DNA of 64,000 nucleotides, from positions 19,450,170 to 19,514,169 of the forward strand of contig OX419343.1 of the NCBI GenBank assembly GCA_948470475.1, given 5' to 3'. Position 1 is the stretch's first letter; every line of letters starts with the position of its first letter. Under the pieces are notes generated by a model. It ran no database searches. It was not told where the DNA came from and saw only the letters and a list, made by a program, of their open reading frames with translations. Origin of the DNA: Galaxea fascicularis (Eukaryota; Cnidaria; Anthozoa; Scleractinia; Euphylliidae). The position numbers and the translations under genes are program-made. Shown in pieces: positions 18,531 through 29,941 of this stretch.

Positions 18531-19987
18531 TTTAGGCAAGCCTAAAAGAGGAGCTCCCCAGTTCTTTCCTTATAGTTGTATGGCATTTACCGATAAAATG
18601 AAATCAATGCCAGGACTAGAGCCAGGACTCAAGTTAGGACTTCCGCATTGTGATTATAGTTTTTTTTTTTTTACTGTTTTCTGCAGAGCCACAGCTACCA
18701 TTCAAACATGTGCTAACGTACATTTTCCATTTATCATCGGCCTTTGCCACGTTGGATCAAGGGACTACATGACTATGAGCATAAACGATTTTGCTTCATC
18801 ACAGTTTAATTACATCCGATTGCATTTCAATACAAATGGTATAAATCTCTAAACTATACATTAACAGTCCCAGAGTCTCACTTTTAAATCCAACATCTCA
18901 ACCAGTTATGTGCTTTGGCTGAGTCACGAATTTCCTAACATGTATCCTTGACATTTTAACCTCAAAAAACCGAAATATTCCACAACAAAAGAAAATGGTG
19001 AGACCCCAACGTGGGTACTCTTCGACACCACCCAAAAAAGAAGAACGGTACTTTGTTCGCCTTGTTTTGACTATTTTATGGCGTCATTTTTTGTGATCTA
19101 TAAGTGTAAAGACGACAGAAAACTGCCGTCGGTGTCCTTTTTACAATAGCACCGAAAAACATTAAGCGAAAACGACGTTAACTTTTCGTTGTGAAAAGTG
19201 ACTGCGGCACGCGCGATAAGCCATGAATCAACTCAGGTGATCAACTGCAAATGGTTGAGAATGGTTTTATTCGTGACTTCGATCAATTACAGTTATTGCA
19301 AACTACAAACCTTGACTACAAGTCGTGGGCGGTATTATTTTTTACATCACTGTTATTGATAACACCTGACTGGCAGTGACAACAGACAAACAAATCGGTT
19401 TCAGAAAACATTTGTCAATAAACATTGAATTAAAGACGAAGTTTTTACAAACATCGCTCGAAAAATTGTGAGTGAATAGTAAACTCACTGTTTCGATTCG
19501 TGTGAATTTACTGGTTTGATCAATGGCTCACTGGTTTCAAGCACACGCTTGGCTATCCAATTATCCACGGTTCAATAAACAGTGAAATTGTTGGTTCGAT
19601 CGCTAGCAAACACACAAGTTTGTGGCATGACAGTTTGTGCAATTGTCAATGATTCAATTCACAAAACCAAAATTAAACAACGTTAATTTTCAGATTAATT
19701 ATTAAGTTTACTCAGGTAAGCCTCCATTTACTGCTGAAAAGCAAAGGCGTTTAATTTTTGCCTCGAGTAAAACTACGCGAAAGCAAAGCAAGCGAACTGC
19801 AAGTCTCTTGTATAGCTAATTTATTGACTCGAATTTCACTGATCAGATTAATAAAAGTTGTTTGGAAACACACGACGAATCAGTCATTGAAGCATATAAA
19901 GCACGGTAATAATTCACATCCAAACCTGTAATGTTTTGCAAGGTGGATTCCCAGTCTACGAGCTCAGACGAACTTCGCTTTGATCAC
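18531..19987. other. No gene seen
   Basis: Intron-like AT-rich sequence between the segmental repeats and the Gypsy element. The 90-codon open frame at 18580 has no recognisable domain and I do not call it a gene. Confidence 0.5.
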
Positions 19988-19992
19988 AAAAC

Positions 19993-20075
19993 TGTTCTCT
20001 ATGTCATGTGCTAAGCAGCCATGTTTGCAAAACTGAATATTTAATAAGTACCCACAATGCCATGCATACATAACA
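19993..20075 (-). repeat. 3' LTR of the Gypsy element (83 bp)
   Basis: Plus-strand sequence begins TGTTCTCTATGTCATG and ends CATACATAACA. It matches the other LTR except C/G at the seventh base. Confidence 0.92.
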
Positions 20076-20091
20076 TCTTCCCTTTTCTGGG
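20076..20091 (-). promoter_or_regulatory. Polypurine tract of the Gypsy element
   Basis: On the minus strand CCCAGAAAAGGGAAGA lies directly upstream of the 3' LTR, the expected place for plus-strand DNA priming. Confidence 0.75.
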
Positions 20092-20280
20092 CCAAAACAA
20101 AGAAAATTACGATAAAAATAACAAAACAAGATCAACAAAGGTCCACAGAATTGCAAATGTCACTGTGTATAATGCAAATAAAGTTTATCAGCAACAAAGT
20201 TCCACAGATTCCAAATGTCTTTGATTCAATGTTCCATAAACAAAGTTCAATGAAGTTGTCACTCTTAACTGATGAGAAAT

Positions 20281-22047
20281 CTACTGTACAAAATCCTTGA
20301 GAAACTGGGGGGATTTAACCTGTCGTCCGGATCTAGTCTTGACTACTGGCTGCTCTGATATCGCAACTGTAGATGGTTCACATGGAGCTGATGGTTGATT
20401 ATCACCTGTTGCATCGGTGGACCTGGATTGAGGGTGTACACTGCTACTTGTCTCTCTGCTACCAATTACTCCATTGCTTGTTGTGTGTATTGAGCAGCCC
20501 GTTGGTCGCGTATTTAAGGATGGCATGCCTTCCTCTGGCATTGTGGTTGGAGCCCTGCTGAAATGCAAGTTCCTCCTATTCCTGCGGTACTTGGTTCCAT
20601 CAGTTGCCTGAACAACATATGATCTTGGTGATGGATGTCTGTACAATAGTGTTGCAGCTTGCCACTGTTTTCCATGCTGCATTCTGACACCATCACCAGT
20701 GTGAAGTGGTGGTAACTCTCTACCGCAATACTTATCATATTGCTGTTTTTCTTTCTCTTTCCTTTTGTCCCAGATGTGCTTTATTTCTGATGCACCTGGT
20801 GGCCTGAGAAGTGCTGTGGTGGTAGGCAGGCTTGTCTTTAGTGTGCGTCCCATCAGAAGTTGCGCTGGGGATAAATGGGTTCCTTCTAGTGGTGTGTTTC
20901 GGTAGTTTAGAAGGGCTCGATATGGATCTGCACCTTTCTTGAGAAATGCTTTTACGGCCCCCACTGCTCTTTCCACTTCCCCATTTGCTTGTGGATAGTG
21001 TGGGCTTGATGTGGTATGTATAAACTCGTATGACTGCACAAATCCCTTGAATTCAGAGCTTGAAAACCGAGGTCCGTTGTCGCTTATCAGTTCATCTGGG
21101 AGTCCATGTCTTGAAAACTGACTCTTTAAGTAAATTATTGTGTTGCCAGTGGTGAGGTTATCCAGCTTGTCCACTTCGATCCATTTAGAGAAGTAATCCA
21201 CGCACAATAAATAGCTATGGCCATCGTGCTCAAAGATATCTGCGCCTATCCTTGCCCATGGCCTGTCTGGTATTTCAGGCATAATCATTGGCTCTTTGGC
21301 GTGTGCTCTTTGATGCTGGCTGCACTTGTAAGACTTGGTCACCCGTTCTTCTATTTGAGTCGCCATTCCGGGCCAAAAGAGTACATCACGAGCGCGTTGT
21401 TTACTCTTGACTATTCCTTGGTGTGACTCGTGTATTTTATCCAGCATCGTGGGTCGGAGTGCCTGTGGGACAATAACCTTTTGCCCTTTAAATAGCAGAC
21501 CGTCAATACATGAAATCTCGTCTCGGAATGTCCAGTATTGTCTGATCTCTACTGGTACTTCAGCTTTTGAGTTTGGCCACCCTTCTAATACCGCATCTTG
21601 CAGTGTTTGCATCTCTGGATCGTTGGCGGTAGCATTCTGAAATTCAAGGTATTTTTCAGGTGAGATAGGCAAATATGTTGTCAAGTTCACTTTATTGACC
21701 TCTAGGTCTGGCACCAGAGCTTCATTTGTTTCAGATAGGAATGCTCCGCTTAATGAGTCAGCAAGAAACATCTCTGTTCCTGGTTTGTATCCGACTTTCA
21801 GATCATAACGTTGTAAAGACAGTATCATTTTCTGAAGACGGAGGGGTGCTTGGTAAAGTGGTTTGTTTAGGATGTGCTCTAGCGGCTTGTGGTCTGATTG
21901 GACCGTAACTGGCTTGCCATAGACATACTGGTGGAATTTTTGTGTTCCAAACACAACGGCTAAGGTTTCCTTTTCAATTTGTGCGTACTTCTGCTGAGTA
22001 GACGTTAACGCTGTCGATGCGTAGGCTATTGCCTGATCGCCCTGGAG
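20281..22047 (-). pseudogene. Gypsy pol, RNase H and integrase part
   Basis: The frame continues the reverse-transcriptase frame after an in-frame TAA at about 22048. It encodes the end of RNase H (QSDHKPLEHI, FLADSLSG), an integrase zinc-binding region (HESHQG...), and an integrase core with D in GADIFEHDG, D in ISDNGPRF and E in NGEVERAV. The second CxxC of the zinc site looks altered (KCSQHQ). The C-terminal ~180 residues are low-complexity. Except for the stop at the junction this part is open for 557 codons. Confidence 0.88.
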
Positions 22048-23949
22048 TTATACAGCACCAAGTCCCTTTGAGCTGGTATCCACTGACAGTGTGACGGGTT
22101 TGGCAGGATCGTAATAGCCAAGTACTGGTGTATTTGAAGCCATCGATTTGAGGTTTTGAAAGCTTTGTTCTTGCTGAGTTTCCCAGTGCCATGCAAGTTC
22201 CTTCTCAAGGAGTTTTCTGAGTGGGGCACTCACTTCAGCCAGGTTTGGGATGAACTTGGCCAGATACTGCATGAATCCTAAGAATGTTCTCAGTTCCTTT
22301 GTGTTCTGCGGCTGTCGCATTTCGTTAACAGCACGGACTTTCTCTGGGTCAGGCATGAGACCATCTTTAGTAAGCAGGTGTCCTATGTACGGTACAGCAT
22401 CCTTTCTGATGTGGCACTTAGCCAGGTTAAGTTTCAGATTTACTTCTCGGGCTCTGTTCAACACTTGTCGAAGTCGCGTGTCATGTTCCTCAACGTCTCG
22501 TCCCCAGACTAGTATGTCATCTACTATGGCCTCTGCTCCTTCAACGTCTTCAAAGATGGTGGACATGGACTTCTGGAACACTTCAGGTGCAGATTTTATA
22601 CCTAACGGGAGCCTTGTAAATCGGTATCTCCCAAAAGGAGAGTTGAAGGTGCAGAGCTTGGAGCTGGCTTCGTTCAACTTGATCTGCCAAAACCCTGATT
22701 TCGCATCCAGTGTGGAGAACACTTTGGCTCCTGGAATTTCTGGTACAACTTCTTCAATCGTTTTCATGGGATAGCGTTCACGTTTGATTGCCTCGTTGAG
22801 ATCTCGAGGGTCAATACAAATTCTGATTTTTGAGGGCTTCTCAATTGTGACCATGCTCCTGACCCAGTCAGTCGGCTCAGTCTGTCTCATAATGACTCCA
22901 GCTTCTTCCATGCGATCCAATTCTTCTTTTATCTTGCCTTTGAGTAAGACTGGGACTTTTCTAGGAGGGTGCACGATGGGTGGTACTGTACTGTCAATCT
23001 TGATTCCATGTTCTCCAGGTAGGCACCCCAATCCTTTGAAAACATCAGGATACTCTTGAAGTATGTCAGAGAGAGCAGGTTGTTGTTTGTCTGCAGTGTT
23101 CAACTGGTTTTTCAACATGTTGTCATGTGCTGGTGGACTGTTAGCCTCTTCCTGTATGTCTTGCTGTGCTTGTCCAGGCGAAGAGGTAACTGTGTGTATC
23201 CTTTGGACCAGTCCCATCTCTTTGGAGGTGCTTGCACTAAGTACCGCTGGCACTTTTAGATCGACAACGTAAAACTTCACTTGGTACTGTTTGCCTTTAT
23301 GTTCACATGGTAGGGTTGTGACTCCTCTTACATCAAGTGCGTGACCAGAATAGGACTTCAGCTGTGCAGCTGTCTTTCTAAACTCTGCTTTCATTCCTAT
23401 CTGATGAAACGTTTGAAGTGACATCACATTGCAACGTGCTCCTGTATCTATCTCAAATTTGACCACTTTCTGATGAATCTTGATTTCTTCACACCACTCA
23501 CTTATGTCCACTCCATTTACAGTCTCTATACAGCCTACATACAAGTCGTCCTCACTGCTACTTTCATGGACACAGTGTACATCCTTTGAGTACTTGCTTC
23601 TACAGACTCTTGCAAAATGATTTAGCTTGTTGAATTTTGCACATCTTTGTCCTTGCGCTGGACATTCACCACTTTTTTCATGTTCTAGTCTACATCTGGT
23701 GCATTCTACTGATTTAGTTTTCGATTCAATGCTGAAGCGTTTAGTGCGATCGCCCCGTTTCTTCGGTCTGGGTTCCACTGTGTGTTCTTTGGGATCCTCA
23801 CTAGCCATGGTCTGTAGTTGGGCGCAAGAAATTTCTTGAGTTCTTACGATATCAATGGCGTGTTCTAGAGTCAAGTCGGACCCTTCTTGAATCAGTTTTT
23901 TTCGAGCTTTCTTTGAAAGACATCCAATTACAACCCGGTCTCTGACCAT
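22048..23949 (-). pseudogene. Gypsy gag end, protease and reverse transcriptase part
   Basis: 633 codons. Cys/His-rich nucleocapsid region about residues 83-116 (CTRC...CPAQGQRC...HFARVC), aspartic protease with DTGA at 168-171, and reverse transcriptase with the catalytic AIVDDILVWG around 474-483. Upstream it is out of frame with the gag N-terminus because of a small deletion near 23950-23985, and it ends at a TAA (22048-22050) inside the RNase H region. A neighbouring cluster of CR1-free Gypsy copies would be needed to tell if the stop is family-wide. Confidence 0.88.
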
Positions 23950-24341
23950 CTCATCTGGATCCTTGTATCCAGTCTTTCACGAGTAACTGCAGGTCTGTTA
24001 GGAACTGGTCGAACGATTCGCCTTCCTGCTGTATTTTTTTTGTGAAATTTGTATCACGCGAAGACCTGATTCGATTTTGGCTTTACGTAAGCTTCAAATT
24101 TGTCGTAATACGTTTGGAGCTTCTTCTTGTCGTCGGCGCTGAGTGTCCAGGTCTTGTAAATATCCCGGCCCTTGTCACCTACCCAGATCATCAGATAGTT
24201 GCAGAACTGCTCTTCGCTCTTGCTTTTCAACGGACCTCCAAACGTAAATTCGCAATGCTGTTTGAACGATCTCCAAGCTCCCGGTAGGTCGCCACTTGAC
24301 CAGTCAATTTTCGGTGTATTTGCTGAGGACATGCCTTCCAT
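23950..24341 (-). pseudogene. Gypsy gag N-terminal part
   Basis: ATG-led frame from 24341 (MEGMSSANTPKIDW) with a capsid-like helical region (WRSFKQHCEFTFGG, EEQFCNYLMIWVG), stopped by TGA at 24054-24056. After that, readable gag sequence continues only by changing frame twice before joining the 23949 frame. These breaks lie in a short A-run and near 23970. Confidence 0.8.
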
Positions 24342-24429
24342 ACCGCTTCTTTAAGTCGGCGAGTGTTATATCGATCTTCGTTCAGTGATCTTTTCGTTCG
24401 ATGGCTTTCTTTTCAGGCTTGAATTTTAG

Positions 24430-24447
24430 GATTTACTTCTGACGCCA
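24430..24447 (-). promoter_or_regulatory. Primer-binding site of the Gypsy element
   Basis: Minus strand TGGCGTCAGAAGTAAATC follows the 5' LTR without a gap; TGG at its start is the usual complement of a tRNA CCA end. I do not assign the tRNA. Confidence 0.65.
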
Positions 24448-24530
24448 TGTTCTGTATGTCATGTGCTAAGCAGCCATGTTTGCAAAACTGAATATTTAAT
24501 AAGTACCCACAATGCCATGCATACATAACA
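24448..24530 (-). repeat. 5' LTR of the Gypsy element (83 bp)
   Basis: Same 83-bp sequence as 19993-20075 with one substitution. No obvious room for a long U3 promoter. Confidence 0.92.
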
Positions 24531-24535
24531 AAAAC

Positions 24536-25980
24536 CACACTGACTGATCTGTCCTCGAAGACTGAGGGGTTTCTTCATTATGAACAAAATGATCTCCACC
24601 GTTGAGGCTGCCGAGTGTTTCTTACAAGTTATTCTTTTGATTTCCAGCTTTAAAGAGCGGTGTTTTCCTTCTGAGACCGGCAAACCACTATCTTGTAAAT
24701 TCACGCCTCGTACACAAGGAGGCCCCTTTTCTCACGTCAGCCTTTCTGTAGTTTTCCACCTTGACCTGGCACGGTCCTTGCACAAGCCTGGCACGTGATT
24801 CCAGGATGATGAAAAGCCAATGAAATCGGACGATTTTCTTGAGAGCCAATGAAATCGCACCATTCTCTCGAGACTTCCCGCGGGAATGGGAAACTTTAAA
24901 AAAACATTGCAATTTGTGGCTACGATGAAAACGAAATTCGACCGAAACTTTAATGCGGTCCTCATCCCGCGTAATTAGCCTTTTAAGTCTGCGATTTTTT
25001 AACCAACAACGAGAATTGCTGTGAGGGACAACATATTGGTGGCATTTCGGATGCTGCAGCTTTTAAAAATCGTGTTTACTTTTGGCAAGGAGTAGTCACT
25101 CTTTGCGAGAGTTTTCCAAATGCCAATCTGGCTCGCGGAGCCAAGGATATAAACCGTCGGAACTTCTCTTGGCTTTTCTTCAACCAATTTTGTGCCCAAT
25201 AATGCGCGACAGCAGGGAAAACGAAGAGTTTTAGGATCCAAAATGAAATATTGGATAAAAAAAACATTTGGAAAAAACACGAGCATTTTTTAGTCCAAAC
25301 CAATTTGAGATAAAAGCGTGAAAACAACAAAACGTAAGAAAACAAAAAACGATAGGAATGTTTCTTCGGTGTTCCTCGTAGAAATTGGAAAAATAAGACA
25401 AGTAACAAACATAACTATTGAGTAACCTAGGCAAATCGCTAGTCCGAGTGTTCTTGACATAAGTGTCAGTAAAAAAGACAAAACAGGAATACCACAGGCA
25501 GCCCAATCGTGTTGTGTGACTAAATCGATAGCTCAAACATAGACGCCCAGTCCAAAGACTTTGTAACATACGACAGGTGTGAGACATTTCCAGAGTTAAG
25601 ACTTCGAGTAGAAAGCACACCATACTCAACCCGAAGTAAAATTATTGACAATAGTATTGCGCCAATGCATATTAAGTGCTTGTATTGATTTTAGCGGACA
25701 ATAAAGGCCACTCCGCAAGATTACTAGACAAATAATTTTAGCGGACAATAGTGCGTAAAGTAACACATACATTTTGATCTCTTTTGTAACGCAAGAACAC
25801 TTTTGCATGCTATTTGGTTATGTAACATGCCGTTATTGCGTTACTTTTTTTGGCAAATGGCTTTGGGAGAAGAATAACTTGGACTTCTGTCATTTCTTTC
25901 CAATCCTAAATGGTAGTAAATGCCAAACGAGAACAGTGGTAAAAGAATATAAGTGTAAAATGCATTCCCTTTGATTTATT
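24536..25980. other. No gene seen
   Basis: Intron-like flank between the Gypsy element and Polinton copy B. Several overlapping minus-strand open frames of 60-130 codons lack recognisable domains. The GCCAATGAAATCG motifs at 24819-24866 look like part of an interspersed repeat. Confidence 0.4.
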
Positions 25981-26092
25981 CACGGTCTACCATTTTAGCA
26001 CGGTCTACCATTGCTTGAGAAAGATATATGATATCTTATGTATTTTTAGTGAATCGCAATGGTAGACCGTGCTCAAATGGTAGACCGTTGAA
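25981..26092. repeat. Imperfect hairpin with ACGGTCTACCAT motifs
   Basis: ACGGTCTACCAT occurs twice at 25982-26011, and its reverse complement ATGGTAGACCGT occurs twice at 26060-26090, around a ~45-bp AT-rich loop. May be a small MITE. Confidence 0.6.
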
Positions 26093-26189
26093 TTTCATAA
26101 CAATTGTTCGTGGAAATTAGTAAAAATCTCTTTAATCAGTGTAAAATAAACGATGCAAAGCATTGACAGCACTTTGGGATTTCATTTTA

Positions 26190-26195
26190 TGCATT
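26190..26195. other. Target duplication of Polinton copy B, left
   Basis: TGCATT directly before the terminal AGTAGTAA; the same six bases follow the right end at 42737-42742. Six-bp duplications are the Polinton standard. Confidence 0.95.
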
Positions 26196-27345
26196 AGTAG
26201 TAAGGGGGGCCACTTGGGCGCATTCAAAAGAATAAATTAAAAGAACAATGGGGCGAGTATTCCCTAGGGATAGAGAACAATGGGGATATGGTAATTATCA
26301 CGTGCACAGCACGAGGGCAGGAAGCAGGCTATGACGTCATCATAGGGGTCAAAGTCCAGGATTTCGCAATAGGGTTGACTAGTATCGAGGAATGACATCA
26401 TCACATAGGCATGTGAAAGAGATTACTCAACTCCATGGCTTGTCATGCATCGTCAGCTCTTTTTTCAAGAAACACGGGCGTGATGAGGTCTTGAAAAATA
26501 AAATTGATTCTAATCGAAAAAACTAGCGGGAATGAATGTGTTTATTCAAAGAGATCAGATGAAAATGTAAACAAGAATGTTGAGCGTGAACCAACGAATT
26601 ATACTAAGTTTGTAATTCGAGTGTGTAGAGTGTATTCTTATCCGAATGATGAAATCAAACGAATGTTTTGCGTGCTTGATCAAAATGAATTTATAAAGTC
26701 TACATGGAAGATGAATTTGTCAAACTTATCACACGGCGTTTTGTCGGCAGAACCACGCGCTTCGCTCTCATTGTGAAATCAGAAGTAAACACGGTTTTTT
26801 GATTTCGAGTTTTACCTTGGCTTATTGTAGAAAAACCGAAAACTTGAATCAAAGCGCCAACGGAGAACCATCTTCGATTACGATGGAAAGATTGAAAGCT
26901 AATGCAGTTCCAGTTTATTTCAGTTTATTTATGAAATGTTTAATATTACAGAGACACACAGCGAAATGTGAATATAAATGAATAGACAGCAGCGCAGAGG
27001 GACCTCGACAAAAAGAATAGTTCATTAGATGTTATTGTTACATGCAAATTTCAGTCAAACAATTCACCTGCAAAACATGTTATTGTGGTCACTGAGGCGA
27101 GAATACAAACATCTTTTCTCAAAGTTGACCGAAATCATTTTTACCGTAACAGTTTTTTTTTTTATGAAGTTGTATTCGGTTCTTACGGGCATCTCGCTTC
27201 CTCGAGGTCTTAAAAGCACCCTTTGGGCCGCCTTAAATTAAAGTGGTTTGATTCAACTCTCAGTTATAGGTATTAAAACAAGAGTCGGTTTAAGTTGTTT
27301 GAAACAATCAATTGAAGCGCACGACTAATGATGATGAATTACACG

Positions 27346-27490
27346 GACTTGACAATTAAACACACAATACAGAGACTTAAAATGCAGTGAATTTGAAATG
27401 AATAAAAGTCATTTCTTTCAAGCAATTTCAAACACTTTATTTCGTTAACAAGACGCTATAACAAAAAGTGCTTGTGCTTCGTAAAGCCCG
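27346..27490. repeat. R150 repeat, copy B left
   Basis: Single R150 copy at this end, next to the 182-aa gene; taken as the unmodified left-end layout. Confidence 0.85.
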
Positions 27491-27516
27491 TTACTTTAAT
27501 AGACGCATTGTTTGAT

Positions 27517-28065
27517 TTAATACGGTTCCCACTGTCTATTGCTCCTCAATCTTGCCACTAATGGAGTTCTCGCCTTGTAGGATCTTTTAACACTTTTGCG
27601 AACGGAGTCTGGCGGTGTTTCCATCATCCATTCATGCACGGTTGGTTCCTGGGGTGAAGGCGGCGTTTCAATGCTGACGGGAATTTTTGACCGCGTTGTA
27701 GCGACCGGTGTAGCAGGTAGTTTTCTTGGTGGTTGTTTTGTAATCTTTACCTGGGATGTCAACGGTGGTTGCGTTACCTTAGGAGTTGTCTCTGTTGCGG
27801 GAGGCGTTGACGTTGGTAATACCACCGTAGGTTTTACAATCGATTCGCTCTTCATTTGTTTTGATAGCCCTTGATACCGTTGCAAAAGTTGATCCAATAA
27901 AGTCACTTTTTGGTCTTCTGGTAAGGAAGAATCCATGATACTTTTCATGTCTCGATCCAGACGTGTTAATGTCGTAAGCTGCGGAGGAGTTGTTAACCGG
28001 TGTTCTATTTCGATACTTTGCAATAATTGTTCCGGAACAAGCAGCATCTTTTGCGCGTGTTTCAT
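27517..28065 (-). CDS. 182-aa Polinton protein (left copy)
   Basis: Intact. Starts KHAQKMLLVPEQLLQ; a helical, charged N-terminal half (DQKVTLLDQLLQRYQGLSKQ) is followed by a Pro/Thr-rich linker and a basic C-terminus (KSVKRSYKARTPLVARLRSN). The layout suggests a coiled-coil or DNA-binding virion component, unproven. It lies within the terminal repeat, so a second copy exists at 40866-41414 in opposite orientation, differing at one residue (I/T at position 20). The ATG overlaps the former stop of the 146-aa gene. Confidence 0.75.
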   Translation of the reverse strand: MKHAQKMLLVPEQLLQSIEIEHRLTTPPQLTTLTRLDRDMKSIMDSSLPEDQKVTLLDQLLQRYQGLSKQMKSESIVKPTVVLPTSTPPATETTPKVTQPPLTSQVKITKQPPRKLPATPVATTRSKIPVSIETPPSPQEPTVHEWMMETPPDSVRKSVKRSYKARTPLVARLRSNRQWEPY

Positions 28066-28503
28066 TTCAACACTTTACCCAATAAATCCACGGCCAAAGG
28101 AGCAATCAAAGCGGCGAGAGCTGGTAAAAAACCTCCTTGTTGATTAAGGACTTCTTTTTTTTTTCTTGAGACTAGGTTTCTTACGCGTCAAATAGAGGAG
28201 CTTTGCCTTGTGCGGCTTCAACCGTTTAAATGATGAACTCGGTACGAGAATGTTTCCCTTAAGTAGGTCTAAAGCAATTTCGCCAATCGCCTCTATCTGT
28301 CCTCTGTTAGCGTGAGCTATCATCTCTTTACGTTGTTTCCCATTGCTATTGAAACAGGTACAAAGAAAGGGTAAATGTTGATTGACTTTGGAACCATTGG
28401 AGAGCTGTCGTTTCTGTTTGGTCATTCTTCCAGAACGCAAAACCATGTTACCACCACGTTGATTCGTTTGTCTTGCCGCACGATACGACGCGTGAGAAGT
28501 CAT
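28062..28503 (-). pseudogene. 146-aa Polinton protein with C-terminal frameshift
   Basis: Same as the gene at 2729-3169 until a T run at 28155-28164, where copy B has one extra base and one substitution. The frame closes at 28144 and loses the hydrophobic C-terminal segment. The upstream part is well conserved, so the break looks recent (or a homopolymer sequencing error). Confidence 0.8.
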
Positions 28504-28507
28504 CGTG

Positions 28508-29185
28508 TTAACTGCAGTCCACTGCCAATGGGTCATTCGTTTTATGCGTTTTCTTGTTGACGTAAACCACGGGATACGTTTGGGACAAAGGCAATATGTT
28601 GCTACGTAATCGTAGAGTAACTGGTGTTCGCGGATGCAAATCCAGCATGAGATAACCATAGGGTTGCGAAGTGGCATCTTGAAAACTCTCCCATACGTGA
28701 GGCACTTGTCCCGCAAAGGCTTGTTGTGCCAGTGTTCGGAATCCCAATGTATCGCGAGGGTTATTAAACGCAATAATGTAGTGGGCATTGAGAGAAATAC
28801 TGCGGGAAAACTTTCCAGGTGGAAAGAGGTTTTGCGTCAAATAAATGCAGGTGACGTCACAATGATGAGATACTTTTGTAAACAAATCCAGGATTCGTTC
28901 GTCGGCGCTGCAGTTTCTCATCAGGTCATGTAACACGATGATGCCTGGGCGACAGTGCGATGGAAATAAAGTGGAAATATCTTCAGGAATACCCTCCACC
29001 AATGTCACTTGGTTTCCCATCTCCCTAAAAGAATCTTGCCAATGTCCATAGCAATACACAATCTTGCGAATGGGTCGTTCAAATAAACAATCCGCATGTC
29101 GAAGTAGTTGCCGCGTAAAGGTTGTTTTACCACATTGGCTTGGGCCGGCTATAATAATACTGCTCGGGCACTTGAATTGAGACAT
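28508..29185 (-). CDS. Packaging ATPase with altered Walker B
   Basis: 225 aa, open throughout, Walker A GPSQCGKTT intact. The Walker B motif reads GIIVLHDLM: codon 86 is CAT (28928-28930 on the minus strand) where copy A has GAT, so the first Asp, expected to coordinate magnesium, is His. The protein is probably impaired in ATP hydrolysis, although the frame is open. Confidence 0.9.
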   Translation of the reverse strand: MSQFKCPSSIIIAGPSQCGKTTFTRQLLRHADCLFERPIRKIVYCYGHWQDSFREMGNQVTLVEGIPEDISTLFPSHCRPGIIVLHDLMRNCSADERILDLFTKVSHHCDVTCIYLTQNLFPPGKFSRSISLNAHYIIAFNNPRDTLGFRTLAQQAFAGQVPHVWESFQDATSQPYGYLMLDLHPRTPVTLRLRSNILPLSQTYPVVYVNKKTHKTNDPLAVDCS

Positions 29186-29259
29186 GTTGTCGCAGGGAAA
29201 CTCAAATGGACTTCTAAAGGCACAAAAGGGCCGTTATCGTTTAAATAGACATAGACCCA

Positions 29260-29275
29260 CACCTATATATAACTT
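29260..29275 (-). promoter_or_regulatory. TATA-like box before the copy B ATPase gene
   Basis: Plus-strand ACCTATATATAAC; equivalent to the TATATATA at 3930-3937 in copy A. Confidence 0.5.
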
Positions 29276-29400
29276 TTTCAGTTTTATTCTATTGATTGCT
29301 TCCGACAACACTGAAACGACTTACAACCTTGCTGTTCACTTTGAAGGAACGTTTTATTTTTGCACACCTATACATAACTTTTTTTCAACTTTTATTTTAT

Positions 29401-29931
29401 TTATTGTTTCCGACAACACTGCAACGACTTACAACCTTGCTGTTCACTTTGAAGAAACGTTTCATTTTTAATTTTGGTCATCGAATGAAAATAAGTGTGT
29501 ACACTCTTTGCAACTTGTGCATCGTTCCACTGCGAATCATATCGCTTAAATTTAGATTGAATGGTGTTCATATCTACATTTCGTGCGCGATGAAGTAAAT
29601 AAAACAAACAATAGTCTCCACAAACATCTGAGTCTAATCCCTGCAGTGGTTTGTCGTTGTAGTACGTAGCTTGCCTCAGAATGAAAGTATCCATGTTGTA
29701 TGTCTCGGGAGGAAATCCGTAACTGTCAAAGAATTCACTTTCGTGTGGTGATTCAAAGTACATGGCCACCCAGTGTGTTCCGGGTTTGTCGTGAGGGTCC
29801 GTGTTTGCAATGAGACTGGCTGGGTAGGTATTGATGACAGGTAATTTGTCACTTGGAAACACGCCTCGAATCAGTGGTGCTAACACAGGGTCACAAAGAC
29901 AGGCTTGCCATAGTTCTAGGGTAGTATGCAT
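29401..29931 (-). CDS. Adenain-like cysteine protease (copy B)
   Basis: Same start logic as copy A: the first ATG at 29931 follows the capsid gene stop. The catalytic His (GTHWVA), Asp (FFDSYG), Gln and Cys (SDVCGDYC) are all present. Only a few residues differ from copy A, mostly in the C-terminal tail. Confidence 0.92.
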   Translation of the reverse strand: MHTTLELWQACLCDPVLAPLIRGVFPSDKLPVINTYPASLIANTDPHDKPGTHWVAMYFESPHESEFFDSYGFPPETYNMDTFILRQATYYNDKPLQGLDSDVCGDYCLFYLLHRARNVDMNTIQSKFKRYDSQWNDAQVAKSVHTYFHSMTKIKNETFLQSEQQGCKSLQCCRKQ

Positions 29932-29941
29932 CACGTTTGAA

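Larger units (their letters stand above)
19993..24530 (-). mobile_element. Ty3/Gypsy LTR retrotransposon with very short LTRs
   Basis: Bounded by two 83-bp direct repeats that start TG and end CA and differ at one base, flanked by the 5-bp duplication AAAAC (19988-19992 and 24531-24535). Internal minus-strand order is gag, zinc knuckle, protease, reverse transcriptase, RNase H, integrase. The primer-binding site is next to the right LTR and the polypurine tract next to the left LTR. Near-identical LTRs suggest a recent insertion, yet gag and pol carry stops and frameshifts, so this copy is not autonomous. Confidence 0.93.
26196..28070. repeat. Left terminal inverted repeat of copy B
   Basis: Pairs with 40861-42736 (coordinate sum 68932, shifting by one after an indel). 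It includes TGACGTCA (26332-26339), R150 (27346-27490) and the 182-aa gene. The outer ~100-200 bp differ from copy A, which is longer there by about 170 bp. The 32-bp array is absent. Confidence 0.93.

Noticed and set aside
25076..25629. Overlapping minus-strand frames of 95-132 codons
   Set aside because: AT-rich, many Phe/Leu, no domain, frames overlap each other.
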